Below, in pieces: positions 22,011-33,947 of a DNA stretch of 64,000 nt. Where the stretch lies: the NCBI GenBank assembly GCA_007844125.1, contig CM017564.1, forward strand, positions 12,187,608 through 12,251,607, written 5' to 3'. Under the pieces are notes generated by a model, which did not search any database, was not told the DNA's origin, and saw only the letters and a program-made list of their open reading frames with translations. Position 1 is the first letter of the stretch; every line of letters begins with the position of its first letter. The translations under genes and the position numbers were made by a program. The DNA comes from Sinonovacula constricta (lineage: Eukaryota > Mollusca > Bivalvia > Cardiida > Solecurtidae).

Positions 22011-23830
22011 ATTAATACACTATCACTTAACCAGTAAATCCAAGTAAATTAGAAAACACTCTAGGAAATAACTAGTCATACCAAGAGTGTTGATAAATCC
22101 AATAAGAACTTCCACAATTATCCAGTTTGACTAAAACTGTTTACAAATTCACAATTAAATCTAAAACTGTGTTATTTATACTGACACTTTATGAACTAGT
22201 TTATTATCTATTTAATATATTTCCTTTAAGAAAAAGACAAAATAAATCCACTTTTCACTTTAAAATCCAAGACTCCTTTTAAATTCACTGTGAACCAGTG
22301 AAATGAACTTGCGCATCAAGACTGGTTATGTGTGCTTCTTTCTTAACAAGTTTTTCTGTGATTTGTAATCAATGCACATGAAACCAGTATTTTATTATTG
22401 GTTACAAATTAACCCATATATTCTTTGACTGAATCTTGGTTGTCAATTCTTACTTAACCAGTCAATGGCAGCTGTCTATTTACAATTCTCGTCAAATGAC
22501 AAGTAACGATGTCAAACATTAGTTCCATTTGTTTCAGTTCCTTTATTTTCCACTTGTATGATGTTTGTTGTTTCTATTTATCATACTACACCATAGCTTG
22601 ACCATTTCCCACAAAATCACATACTAGTTTGTTATAGGTGTATATATATCAACAAACAGATCACAAACTGACGAAGCAACAAGTTGTGTCCAGTAAGAGC
22701 CCTAACAATAATTGCGGTTCAAATTTCTCTGTCAATGTGAACTGAAAATATCGTTTATCACCCATCCGCAGACTCTTCAAAACTTCTCAAAACAAAAGTC
22801 CACTTGTTAGAATCCCTCAGCAGTGTTCCACTATGAAAATATAAACACCACACTGAGTTTAGACATGTATTTCTCTTCACTTCATCACTGCACTGCTATC
22901 ACTCACACACAAGTTAACAGAATATACCTCCATAGTTAAAACTAAATCCACTGAGAAGAAATAACAAAAACAAATACAAGAATATTTTCTTCAATAAACT
23001 CCTAAGCACTCCACCATCACTACTACAACTACAAAAATTAAAACAAACACCCGTTCAGTTCACTAGTGTATTTTTTTTAGGTAGAACGGTAGTAGAACGG
23101 TAAAACAGGGAAAAAACATACACTCACACTCACACATAGAAAATCGCGAGACTAGTCCAATAGCATGCTATGAGTGCACAGTCTATCGAGCTAGCTAGCA
23201 CACACAGGCCCTGCGCCAGCTCTGGTTGTACACAGTACACACTAGCCTCTCTTCTCTCTCACACACAACATGTGGATCTACAACTACCTTCCCCCTATCT
23301 CTCCAGCACAAACCTTCTCTTGCCTGATCTTTCTGCATAGGTTAACAACCAATCTTACACACTTAGGTTACAAGCTAATAATTTCCTGCATAGGTATTAA
23401 GATGTGTTGCCAAATGTTTGCATAAAAACACCGGGAGCTGGCAGATCTGGATCTACACTTTTTGCTGAAGTCTAATTATATTCTACTCAGCAGGGTTGGA
23501 TTTACAGGGCAGCACAGCTATGGAGTAGGGGGTGGGGGGGAGCTGTCGTAGTTGTCTGCTTATAAAACAATCCCACTCCACAGCCGGTGTTAATGTTGGT
23601 TTGGTTGGTATTGGGAAAATAACAAAAGCTGTGACCAGTTGGCAGTCTCTGTTGTTATATATTGAAAGATGGGGCATAAATAACATGGGGAGAATTCTTT
23701 CCTTTTCTTCCGTCTCCTGTACAAACAAATGCATACATACCGGTACACAAAATATGACATGGGCACAAACACATACTTACAATAAACACACATAACAAAT
23801 GTTCATTTTCTTACTTGTTTTTTGTTTTTA
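22011..23830. other. No gene recognised
   Basis: Apparently unique sequence. 23100-23300 is somewhat richer in CG and CACA. A DR-G scrap (GAGCTGGCAGATCTGGATCT) is at 23430-23470. The overlapping ORFs at 23483-23795 on both strands have no recognisable domain. Confidence 0.45.
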
Positions 23831-23835
23831 AATAA

Positions 23836-23893
23836 TAGCATCGTCCAGGTGTTTTGGTGGAGGAAGACCATAGACAAATGTCTGGGTAGAAAA
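23836..23893 (-). mobile_element. SINE-3 scrap
   Basis: AGCATCGTCCAGGTGTTTTG to AAATGTCTGGGTAGA. Confidence 0.65.
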
Positions 23894-23909
23894 AATGTTT
23901 TTTATTTAC

Positions 23910-24046
23910 TTACACCAACATATTTATGGTCATATTAGCTATGTCCAACTTATTATTGGTGAAGGAAGACCCCAGGCTTATCCCACCCCCCATGTAAGGG
24001 GCAAAGGAGTTAGACACTGGACACAATATGCTTAGCGACACACACC
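23910..24046 (-). mobile_element. SINE-3 fragment
   Basis: Carries ATTTATGGTCATATTAGC, GAAGGAAGACCCCAGG and GGGGCAAAGGAGTTAGACAC. The last part matches the exit sequence of the 42-bp array at 2940-2965, linking that array to SINE-3. Confidence 0.7.
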
Positions 24047-24049
24047 GTT

Positions 24050-24388
24050 TTAAAGGTAGTATCTAACAGTTTGCCTACATTTTATATATGTAACAATATT
24101 TGTAATAAGAACGATTGAAATTCCTGCTTAAAATAGACATCAGCATCACAGCGGATGATGTGGTTTAACTAAAACATTAGTGGTCACTTGGTTTAAAAAT
24201 AGCTAACTGTGCAGCGTGGCTCAGATAGGAAATTGTTTGTAATGGCGATTGTGGCATTATGGTTCACTTTTCAGATAGGTGTAGGACATCAATAAGCAGA
24301 ATGTAACGAGATCTGTTCAGATTAAAATGGTTTACTAAGCTGTATAATGAAAATATTTTTGGTCCAAACTGTTGGATACCACCTTTAA
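24050..24388 (+). mobile_element. MITE-A, complete short form
   Basis: 339 bp from TTAAAGGTAGTATCTAACAG to CTGTTGGATACCACCTTTAA, TTAA at both ends, with the internal deletion typical of the short subfamily (AACAATATTTGTAATAAG to GAACGATTGAAATTCC). The best short copy in the window. Confidence 0.92.
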
Positions 24389-24520
24389 AGTTTTATTGCA
24401 GCAACACAATTGTGATCATAATAGCAGGGTCCCGCTGTTTTGGTGGAGGATGACCCAAGAAAAATGTCTGGGTAGAACCACTGGTGCACCGCAGGTCAGC
24501 TGGAAGACCTATTACCATAC
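24389..24520 (-). mobile_element. SINE-3 fragment
   Basis: GCAGCAACACAATTGTGATC, then AATGTCTGGGTAGAACCACT and the CAGGTCAGCTGGAAGACC segment; abuts MITE-A. Confidence 0.72.
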
Positions 24521-25728
24521 ATTTCCTATTGCAAATGCCATGTTCATTAGGGTAAATCAAGTGTAATAGAAAATATAACAGAATTTGAAAATTAACACAA
24601 CGGATGAGTTGTATACTTTAATGTAGACATGTATGCCAATTTTTAAGAAAATTCTCCATCCAGTTTTGAATTTATGGATACTTGTGTGTTCTAAAATTGG
24701 TATTAAATGTGTCTCCTTTTAGAAATAAGAAAACTCCATATATTATGTTCTATCCTGTTTAGGAGAAGTGTTTTGCTATTAAGTTTCATTTGGATTCAAA
24801 CTAGATATGACATTCGACAAGCCAACCAAACATGTTACTAGACTGGTTTGACTCAAACTAACCCAAATATGTGATTTATTGTTTACAAACCCAATGCGTT
24901 TAAGACTGATGTTCGTATTTTAAAGGTTTTTCGTACTTTAATGCAAAAATCGCCGAGCTCTTGATAACCACACGATTTATTTGCCCAAAATGTTCTACAA
25001 AGTATTATGGGTGATGCTGTAAAATAAAAAAAATAATTTCGCTACATGGTTTTGATTTTTTAGACTTTGAATATACTAGGTAAAGAATTTGTAATGAAAT
25101 TTTACACAAGTCATAAAAGTAAAACTCATTTACAAAAATAAAATTAACAACTATACCTGTTTCCTTCCTAATATGGAAGATAGATGCAGAAATAATTGTA
25201 AAAATGAAAAATTAGTAAGACCATTCGTGCCAATACCCGGGTTTCAAACCCTCAACCCCCAGTTTTGAAGCATTTTAACCCTAATTTTGATACTCTTCAA
25301 TTGGAGGTGCAGCATTACATTTGCTCTACCTCAATACAAACACAAAGTAGGTGAGTAAACCGGCAAACACCGATCTTCGGCAAACACCCATCTCCGGCAA
25401 ACACCCATCTCCGCTACCCCTCAGCACATGGGTTTCAGGCTCAAGTCCCAGCTGGACCAGAACTTTCAAGATGGGAAGTCTACTTGATAACCAGTGGTGC
25501 ACTTAACATCTTTTAGTTCCCCCTGCCTAATAAAGCTTCTGAGAAAGTTTGGATTCAGAGATGTCATTTATAGAAAGTTGACGAATGTGTAACTCCAAAT
25601 GCTGGATGTTGGGTGGCTGGGTGATCACATAAGCTCAGGTAAAAAAAAAAGATCCAAGATAAATGTTTGGGTAGAACCACTGCTACACTATTATTAACTA
25701 AGATGATATTATTTCAAGAAAGTTCTTG
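24521..25728. other. No gene seen
   Basis: Mostly unique. Short direct repeats of CGGCAAACACCCATCTC lie at 25370-25415, and a SINE-3 scrap (GTTTGGGTAGAACCACTG) at 25662-25683. Confidence 0.45.
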
Positions 25729-26047
25729 TTTGTTAGTTTGTTGGGTTTATCGTCCCTTCAACAGTATTTCAGTTATCTGGAGACGGAGTCCACTTGAAGC
25801 AGATTTAGTGCTGCCTTCACTGTGTATAGCATGCCATGAACACCTGGCATGATACCACACCTAGTCACATTATCCTGACACCGGGCCAACCAGTCGTGGA
25901 ACTACCCTTATATTTGCCTCTGTATTAGCACGGGAGCTTCACCACTACCATTTTTAATGACTTTGGTATGTCGCGGCCCGACGTCGAACCTGGGGGCCTC
26001 CCGTACCTGGAGCCGACGCTCTACGGATTGCACTACCAGGTCCAGTT
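25729..26047 (-). mobile_element. SINE-1, full length with target-site duplication
   Basis: 319 bp, flanked by the 11-bp direct repeat GAAAGTTCTTG at 25718-25728 and 26048-26058. Head CTACGGATTGCACTACCAGG at right, tail TTTGTTGGGTTTATCG at left. Confidence 0.95.
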
Positions 26048-26249
26048 GAAAGTTCTTGCCTCCACTGATTGAACACATGGGGTATGGGTACAGCAAATCA
26101 GGAGTCAGCCACTCTATTAACGTGATATAATAGTGCCATAATTTTTGTGTAAGCGTTGCAAAAATTAACTTATTTCCTAAACGAACTGCATGTTTTCTCC
26201 TTATCAGCTTTTTTTTTTAAAACTCACCACGGTAACATGGTCTGGGGAT

Positions 26250-26590
26250 GATTATTATTATTATTATTATTTCTGTTATTATTTCATGTTTATTATTATC
26301 ACTACGATTTATATTATTATTAATTATTACCATTTTATGTTTATTATCATTATTACAAATATTATTATCACAATTTTTATTACTGTTATTATTTTTATTA
26401 CAAATATTATAACTTTATGTTTATGATCATTATTATTATTACTACTATTATCACTTTGTTAATTGTCATTATTATAATCATTATTATTATTACATAATGG
26501 TAATTATCATTATTATTATCCTTATTAATGTTATCAATATTATTATCATTATTATTTAATGTTAATTATCATTATTATCATTATTCAGAG
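26250..26590. repeat. (ATT)n-rich microsatellite
   Basis: Long imperfect run of ATT, ATC and TTA triplets, about 340 bp. Confidence 0.92.
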
Positions 26591-27160
26591 TATAATGATT
26601 CTGATTTCTTTCAAGAGCCGCACGTTCGCTCTGAACAGTTTCACTGATTTGTTACTTTAAGCCATCATCAAATCAACTTGTTGCACATAAAGAAACTCTT
26701 TAAACAACGCAATATACCTGTAGTGCTTTAAAACACAAACTGCTTTAAAAAAAGTCACTTCAGCAAACTACCCAAAGCATAACACCAGCACTCGAAGCGT
26801 TCAAGCTGTGTTTTTATAGCTTTTAGCCTAATAATTGAACGTTCCGCGATACTTTAGTTTTGTTATGCAAGTTGCTCCCTACAGTTTTATTTAAAATCAA
26901 TACTTTGTACTGGCATTGATGTTTGATGCTGTTCAGAACATTTAGAACGTTGCTAGTGTTGCTAATCATTGCTTTGAAGGAATTACTGAACAAAATATCA
27001 ATTTCCAGAATCTGAAGAGTGTCATTTTTTTAAAGTTGACTCAAGATTGTGAAGATTGTATTTTATAAAGATTGTGTAAGACTCTTAAAGAAGGTTTTTA
27101 CACATGCAAAAAAAGGATATTCTTATATTAAAAAGTGACATTTTTTGGGGGGGTATTAAA
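26591..27160. other. No gene seen
   Basis: Unique AT-rich sequence without a coding signature. Confidence 0.5.
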
Positions 27161-27162
27161 GA

Positions 27163-27240
27163 CAGAGTGGTAGAGTTTCCAACTTGTAACTTCTCTCACT
27201 GCTAGGTCTCTCATGGATAGGTTCGAGTCCTGCTCAGTCA
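27163..27240 (+). mobile_element. Isolated SINE-3 head (tRNA-like)
   Basis: GAGTGGTAGAGTTTCC (A box), TTGTAACTTCTCTCACTGCT insert, and GGTTCGAGTCCTG (B box). The insert between the boxes matches the SINE-3 head, not a functional tRNA; I see no acceptor-stem pairing. Confidence 0.6.
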
Positions 27241-27269
27241 GTTCCCAACGGAAATTGTTTGCTTATTTT

Positions 27270-27515
27270 GTTTGTTTACTGGGTTTTTCATCCCACCAAC
27301 AGTGTCCACTTAAAGCAGATATAGTGCTGCTTTCACTGTGTATAGCATGCCGTGGACACATAGCATGATAATACACCCAGTCACTTTATTCTAACACCGG
27401 ACCAACCAGTCATGGAACTACCCTTATATCTGCTTGAGCGTTAGCAAGGAAACTATACCACTACCATATTTACGACTTTGGTATGTCACGGCCCAGGTTC
27501 GAACCTCGCATACCT
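27270..27515 (-). mobile_element. SINE-1 copy, truncated both ways
   Basis: Tail GTTTACTGGGTTTTTCATCC, an internal deletion of the ATTTCAGTTATCTGGAGAC part, body, and B-box complement CAGGTTCGAACC; the A-box part of the head is absent. Confidence 0.87.
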
Positions 27516-27864
27516 TAAATTTATTATTTATGCTGTAACTCCAATGTTGGCAATATACCTTACTGAGAAGCATAATAATACTGAGGTAGGCTGTTTCTAC
27601 ATGAGCCCAGTTCTGTGACTTCTTCCGTCTACGGTTAAAATTTTCTGCTCGTATATTTGTCGACACAATGCTGAAATATTATCTTTTGTGATCAGATAAT
27701 GTACACATTCGTCTTATCCTGTCATACAGGAAGGCAAAAAGCCTGAGCAAATTGTGCATCTGGAAGCTACCAGACTGGAATCTGCACTTTTTGCTGCAAA
27801 ATCTCTACCAGCATGTCTAGGTATTTTTGTATGTAATTATTTGTTGCTGTTTTTTTGTTTCTTG

Positions 27865-28070
27865 TTTTCTAACAGCACCGACAAAATTATGGTCATATTG
27901 GCAAAATCCAGATAATAATTGGATGGGGAAGACCCAAGGCAACTGTCTGGGTAGAACCACTGATGCACCAAAGGTCAGCTGGGAAGACCTTCTGAAATAC
28001 AGTCCCTCGCCCCTTACTGGACTGAGACCCACACAATCAGCGACACTACAACTATGCCAAGGGAGATAGC
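27865..28070 (-). mobile_element. SINE-3 copy
   Basis: Follows a DR-G scrap (27765-27825). Carries AAATTATGGTCATATTGGC, AACTGTCTGGGTAGAACCAC, AAGGTCAGCTGGGAAGACC and the B-box-complement region GACTGAGACCCACACAATC. Confidence 0.78.
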
Positions 28071-28131
28071 TCCCGAGCGTGTATTTTTATTAATGAATTA
28101 ACACAAATTATTTTAGCCGAAAGGCAAAAAT

Positions 28132-28147
28132 GGGGGGGGGGGGGGGG
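28132..28147. repeat. G16 homopolymer
   Basis: Sixteen consecutive G on the plus strand. A C16 tract occurs at 48119-48134. Confidence 0.9.
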
Positions 28148-28209
28148 ATGCTCCGCAGAGTAAATTTTCGATTAATTTAGTTGTTTTTGTTGAGTTTATT
28201 GTCCTACCA

Positions 28210-28680
28210 ACAGTAATTTCAAATAAAGTTTTTGAAGTTTTTATACAAGGTTTCAAATAAAGGTTTTAGATAAAGTTTCAAATAACAACTTAGAAGGTAT
28301 CATATGTTTTCAAATAAAGGTTTTAATAAGATTTCAAATAAAGGTTTTAATAAGATTTCAAACAAAAGTTTTAATAAAATTTCAAATAAAGATATTGAAT
28401 GTTTTATATAAAGTTTCAAACAATTATATTTTAATGGTTTTATATAAAGTTTTAAATAAAGATTTTGAAGATTTTAAAAAAGATTTAAAAAAAAGAAACT
28501 TAAGGTTTAAATACGGTTTCAATGAAACATTTTAAAAGTTTAAGTTTAAGAAGGTTTCATAATTATTTTGAAGGTTTTATATACAGTTTTAAATAAATAT
28601 GTTGAAGGTTTTATATACAGTTTTAAATAAATATGTTGAAGGTTTTATATAAGGTTTCGAATAAATGTAACCAGGTTTTT
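28210..28680. repeat. Degenerate AT-rich tandem repeat
   Basis: Irregular units built from TTTCAAATAAAGGTTTT and GAAGGTTTTATATAAAG. Starts at a SINE-1 tail scrap (28188-28215). Similar sequence reappears at 29935-30060 (TTTAAAGGGTTTAAAAAATG). Confidence 0.8.
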
Positions 28681-29290
28681 TAAATATACTTCAGCCTGTT
28701 ACCTGTACATGTATATTTACCTGCTCAGGATAACACTGTTCACCTGTGATCAGTACTGACCACTCTGACCAGTATGTTACATAATATTTTATTTTTTTTA
28801 TTTGAGTTTTACGGCACACGGACATTTAACAGGTCATACGGTGCCAAATACAAAGTTAAATGTGAATAGAGCATAATTAGGTTAAAACCAAACTACGCAA
28901 GTAAAATATAGAAAAATATAAAAACTATCAGGTTAAAAAAATAAATTATAATTGAAAACAGGTCAACACATAAAACAGTTTAAAAAAGTATGACGATTGG
29001 TAAATAAACAGTTAAAAAATTTATAACTTATTAAGAATACTAATCTCGTTCAAGAGGCAAACAAGTTTAGAATTCGACACTGTCCTAAATAGTTTGTACA
29101 TGTTATTGACATTAAAATACTTTGACCGTTCGTGGTCTGTGTCGATACACTGTAATAAATATATGGCTTGGTATGGTTGAGTGTATGAGAGTGTTGTTTT
29201 AAGGGTGGTGAAAATCATGAATGTAATGTGTTTGTACTAGTTGTAGTTTAAATACTGGAGTCCTGATTTTGGATAGAATGGGTTAAGCGT
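28681..29290. other. No gene; possible decayed element
   Basis: Starts with a T-rich run and GAGTTTTACGGCACACGGAC followed by AGGTCATACGGTGCC, an ordered motif that looks element-like, but I have no second copy in the window. Minus ORF 29021-29218 is not recognised. Confidence 0.35.
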
Positions 29291-29534
29291 CATTTTTGCC
29301 GATACTGTGCAGCGACATTTCTATCATTATAGCACAAGGGCACTTATGAGGTGCCCAGGGACTGAACCATTATACCGACACCGACGATTCAGGCATAATG
29401 CTGTCCCCTTAGCCCCGAGCGTTAGGAGGGAAGCCCCTACTACCAACTTTAAAGTCTTTGGTTTGACCCGGCCAGGGTTTGAACCGGCAACCTCCATCTG
29501 CAAGCTGACGCTCTATTACCTGATCACCTACCGG
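29291..29534 (-). mobile_element. SINE-2 copy
   Basis: From ATTTTTGCCGATACTGTGC to the head GACGCTCTATTACCTGATCA. Somewhat diverged, with small deletions in the GGCCGGTCC region. Confidence 0.88.
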
Positions 29535-30344
29535 ATTTTGGATATATTTATTCTAGGCTATACTTTTACAGAGTATGCATATAATATTGGATTACTAAAG
29601 AAACGTATTTTATTAGTTTCTCATACCCGTTTTACCGGTAGTGATCAAGATATCTCCATTACGACTGGTAAGACCTTATTTTTTATTGTATTGTATTATT
29701 AGCAATGATGATGTACTGTTTGAATGGTTTATATATTGGAAATATTGTTAATATACTTGAAATATATATGAAGTGATAAGTTGAATTAATATGAATTGTT
29801 GAAATGGTATTGTCAATTTTCATATTAATATTCTTGTATTTTTATTTATGTAAACTATTTATTCTGTTAAAGGTTTCAATAGAACCTTTTCAATAAACAT
29901 ATATTGATCGACCTACATGTGTCAACCGTTATTAAAATCCCACTTACATAAAGATTTTGAGGGTTTAAAAAAATGGGACAAATTCAGGTCTTTAAAGGGT
30001 TTAAAAAATGAGTTTTAAGTGTTTTTATTGAAGGTTTCATCATAAAACCTGGTGCCGAACACTCCAATCCGCAGAGCTTCCTCTTATGCAAGATTTGGTT
30101 ACATGAATCAATAATTTCAAAATGTAACAGCTGTTCCAGTTGTTAGTTATAGTTGCTGCTGAAATGGAGGTTTTTAAAAAAATCTCGTCTGATCGACTGA
30201 GAGACCTTCCTCGCTCTTCTATTGATTAGCAAAACATGGGAGATTCTAATCAGGATCTGTACTATTTAATATTGAATGTATTTATTAATATGTTTTGTCA
30301 TCTATAATGAATTTTTTAACAAGTCACTATGATTTTAGTGTGGA
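29535..30344. other. No gene seen
   Basis: AT-rich. Contains the second block of the 28210-type repeat (29935-30060) and a DR-G scrap (AATCAGGATCTGTACTATTT, 30250-30270). Confidence 0.5.
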
Positions 30345-30432
30345 TTACTAAAGGTGCTATCGAACAGTTTAGACAAAAAAATATTTTCATAATGCAACTT
30401 AGTAAACCATTGTTATCTGAACAGCTCTAGTA
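30345..30432 (-). mobile_element. MITE-A end fragment
   Basis: AAAGGTGCTATCGAACAGTT to CCATTGTTATCTGAACAGCT, i.e. the right terminal ~85 bp in reverse orientation, broken at the start of the 20-bp satellite. Confidence 0.8.
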
Positions 30433-30850
30433 CCCTGTAAATACACATCACAAATTCACAATGTACCTTATAAATAAACAATTTACCTCGTAAATACACA
30501 ATGTACGTTATAAATAAACAATTTACCTCGTAAATACACAATGTACGTTATAAATAAACAATTTACCTCGTAAATACACAATGTACCTTATAAATAAACA
30601 ATTTACCTCGTAAATACACAGTGTACCTTATAAATAAACAATTTACCCTATAAATACACAATGTACCTTATAAATAAACAATTTACCTCGTAAATACACA
30701 ATGTACCTCATAAATAAACAATTTACCTCATAAATTCACAATGTACCTTTTAAATAAACAATTTACCCTAAAATACACAATGTACATCATAAATTAACAA
30801 TTGACATCATAAATACACAATATGTCTTGTAAATACCCAATTTACCTTGT
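30433..30850. repeat. 20-bp satellite, inverted relative to 1-690
   Basis: Units read TAAATAAACAATTTACCTCG and TAAATACACAATGTACCTTA alternately, the reverse complement of the array at the window's left edge, with the same 40-bp dimer. Confidence 0.95.
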
Positions 30851-30886
30851 TTTGCTGATGTTGAGCCTATGGTTATTTCAACTCTT

Positions 30887-31236
30887 TTAAATTAAAGATA
30901 GTATCTGACAGTTTGGACCAAAAATACTTTCGTTAGTCATCTTAGTAAACCATTGTTATCTTAAAAGATCTAGTAAAACGCTGTTTATTACTGTTCTAAA
31001 CCTGTCTGAAAAAGTGAACCATAATGCCACAATCTTCATTATAAACATGTATTTACTATCTGAGCCACGCTGCACAGTAAGCTATTTTTAAACCATGTGA
31101 CCACTAATGTTTTAGTTCATCCACGTCATCTACTGTGACGTCGATGTCTATTTTTAGTAGGAATCCCAATCGTTCTTATTTACAGATATTATTGAATATA
31201 TAAGATGTAAGCAAACTGTTGGATGCCACCTTTAAC
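30887..31236 (-). mobile_element. MITE-A, complete short form, reversed
   Basis: TTAAAGATAGTATCTGACAG at left, AACTGTTGGATGCCACCTTT at right, with the short-form internal junction (GTTCTTATTTACAGATATTA). About 350 bp. Confidence 0.9.
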
Positions 31237-31937
31237 AAATACAGTATGACAAGGGTTTGGGTGACATTATACTTGACAGAACATGCATCAAAGTCTGACA
31301 AAAAGCAACAAATACAGCCAGGAGCTGATAAAACAACACAAGATTGTTAGCATTCTGGTTCTCAATGCTTGCACTTATTTATATCATCTAATTAATGGGG
31401 TACATCGGTGAAATGGAAATTATCTCTCTTATTAGTTAATATCTGAGGTATTCCAAACAGTAGGTAGATCCTTTTGGTTGGAATTCTTGGACTTTATCGC
31501 TTGTTCTTTAGTAGATATTGCAAGTACAGTGAAATTTCTTACTTTTGTATCAATATAAGCTTAAAAATTATTTAATTATCAATAGAGATTTGTTTATTTA
31601 AAAAATTAAAATGGAAGTGTTTGTTGATGATGGTTAACCTGGGTATCACAAGAAAGGCAGACAAGTCAACATACACTCCATAGAGCACAAGCATAAAAAC
31701 CGAGTAAAACACATGAAAGGACCTACTTGCATTTAGGGAGTATTCAGGGGAGACTACTCATTAATGTCTCTCACAACCAGAAGTACCAGCAATATACATG
31801 TAATCTTTATATGAAAAAAAAAAAGAACTATTTTATATCCCATAACTCTTAACCAAACACATTAAACCTGCCATTCATCTGATCTTCTGATTAATTTGAT
31901 TCCAATGGGTTCTGAGTATATATGGTTAAGCTGTGGG
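31237..31937. other. No gene seen
   Basis: Unique AT-rich sequence without coding signs. Confidence 0.5.
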
Positions 31938-31948
31938 AACAAGGATGT

Positions 31949-32218
31949 TTGTATTTCAGTTTTCTGGATACGGTGTCCACTTGAAACAGATATAGTGCTG
32001 CCTTCACTGTGTATAGCATGCCGTGAACACCTGGCATGATACCACACCCAGTCATATTATCCTGACACCGGGCCAACCAGTCATGGAACTACCCTTATAT
32101 TTGCTTGAGCGTTAGCAAGGGTGCTATACCACTACCATTTTTAACAACTTTGGTATGTTGCAGCCCGGGATCGAACAAGGGGCCTCCCGTACCTGGATTG
32201 CGCTACCAGGTCCGGTTT
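31949..32218 (-). mobile_element. SINE-1, 3'-shortened, with target-site duplication
   Basis: The 11-bp direct repeat AACAAGGATGT (31938-31948; 32219-32229) flanks a copy lacking the last ~45 bases of the usual tail and ~15 bases of the head (CGTACCTGGATTGCGC). The duplication shows it inserted in roughly this form. Confidence 0.92.
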
Positions 32219-32282
32219 AACAAGGATGTAGGACAGGAGATAAATATTATATATTTTTTTGTTTTTGTTTTTTTTTGTTGTT

Positions 32283-32490
32283 GTTTTTTTAACGCATGTT
32301 GCAGCGACCATTTACGATCATTATAGCAACGTCCAGCTTTTTTGGTGGAGGAAGACCCCAGACACATATCTGGGTAGAACGACCGGGCACCGCAAGTCTT
32401 CTAGAAAACTTTCTCACATTAAGTCATTTGCCCCAAATGTGACACGAACCCGCAAGGTGAGAGGCTAAGCACCTCACTGTGCCATGGACA
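32283..32490 (-). mobile_element. SINE-3 copy
   Basis: TTGCAGCGACCATTTACGAT, ACATATCTGGGTAGAACGAC, and the B-box complement region GTGACACGAACCCGCAAGG. Good family member with a partly lost A box. Confidence 0.8.
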
Positions 32491-32502
32491 CCCCAATGGA
32501 GT

Positions 32503-33030
32503 GCCCATAATTCTCAACCAAACCCAATCAAGTTGATATTCATTTTAACTGTCAAATTTAGACAATTCCAATTAGTAGCAGGTATACATGGCTTAATTAA
32601 GAAATAATGTTTTAGAGCAAGCTGAAGCAGATATAAATATATCCCATAATTCTCAACTAAACCCAATTAAGTTAATATTCATTTTAACTGTCAAATTTAG
32701 ACAATTCCAAGTAGTAGCAGGTACATGGCTTAATTAAGAAATAATGATTTAGAGCAAGCTGAAGCAGATATAAATATATCCTATAATTCTCAACCAAACC
32801 CAATTAAGTTAATATTCATTTTAACTGTCAAATTTAGTCAATTCCAATTAGTAGCAGGTATACATGGCTTAATTAAGAAATAATGATTTAGAGCAAGCTA
32901 AAGCAGATATATAAATATATCCTATAATTCTCAACCAAACCCAATTAAGTTGATATTCATTTTAACTGTCAAATTTAGACAATTCCAATTAGTAGCAGGT
33001 ATACATGTCTTAATTGAAATAATGATTAAA
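32503..33030. repeat. ~140-bp tandem repeat, four units
   Basis: Units start near CCCATAATTCTCAACCAAAC at about 32503, 32643, 32779 and 32922. Each holds TTCATTTTAACTGTCAAATT and GCTGAAGCAGATATAAATAT. The last unit is shortened. Confidence 0.93.
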
Positions 33031-33647
33031 AATCCAATGACACATCAAAAACTGTCATGATTGTCACAATAAAAAATTGTCGTCAGATAATGATAGTCAA
33101 ATATGTTTAATTTCGAATTTTTTATTTTTTTATTATTTTTTATATTGTGTTTCTTCTTTTTTTTCCCATATTTCTCTCTATGTTCTTCTAGTAATCATTT
33201 GACCCAATGTGTACCAGGTATACAGGGTATAGAGCAGCAATGAAGGACTTTGCGTAACAGAGACTCCCATAATATCAGCAGATGTGCTCTAGGCTGGTTA
33301 TAGCCTTCCCCTCAGCTAGGTGAGTATATGTGTGAATATAACAAAACTTTACCACTGGCAGGCGAGATTATATAACAAGGGAGAGAACTCTAGCAGCATG
33401 TTAAAGCTGCATGTACAGCAGACCCATTTCAAGGCCACCAGTGTTTGTGCCTCACTCTGTAAACAGGTCCTATAGACTCAACACATGGACAGGATAAATG
33501 GTAGAGCACTTTTATTTCTGAATAGATTGAAAGATGGCCAAACATTGACACCTGACAATGGTATTATACTTTTATTCAACTAAGTGACAGAAACTGGTGC
33601 ATTTTATATGTGTTAAGGGATATAAAGTTAAATTTTGGCCAAATGTA
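33031..33647. other. No gene seen
   Basis: AT-rich sequence without a coding signature. Confidence 0.5.
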
Positions 33648-33936
33648 TATTGGGTTTATCGTCCCACCAACAGTATTTCAGTTATCTGGAGACGGTATCC
33701 ACTTAAAGCAGATATAGTGCTGCCTTCACTGTGTATAGCATGTGGTGAACACCTGGCATGATACCACACCCAGTCACATTTTCCTTACAACGGGCCAACC
33801 AGTCTTGGAACTACCCTTATATTTGCTTGGGAGTTGCAAAGGAGAGATACCACTACCATTTTTAACGACTTTGTTATGTCGCAGTCCGGTATCAAACCCG
33901 GGGCCTGCCGTACCTGGTTGCGCTACCAGATCCGGT
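33648..33936 (-). mobile_element. SINE-1 copy
   Basis: TATTGGGTTTATCGTCCCAC to GGTTGCGCTACCAGATCC. A short possible duplication GTATATTG flanks it. The head has lost part of the A-box region. Confidence 0.9.
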
Positions 33937-33947
33937 ATATTGTACGT

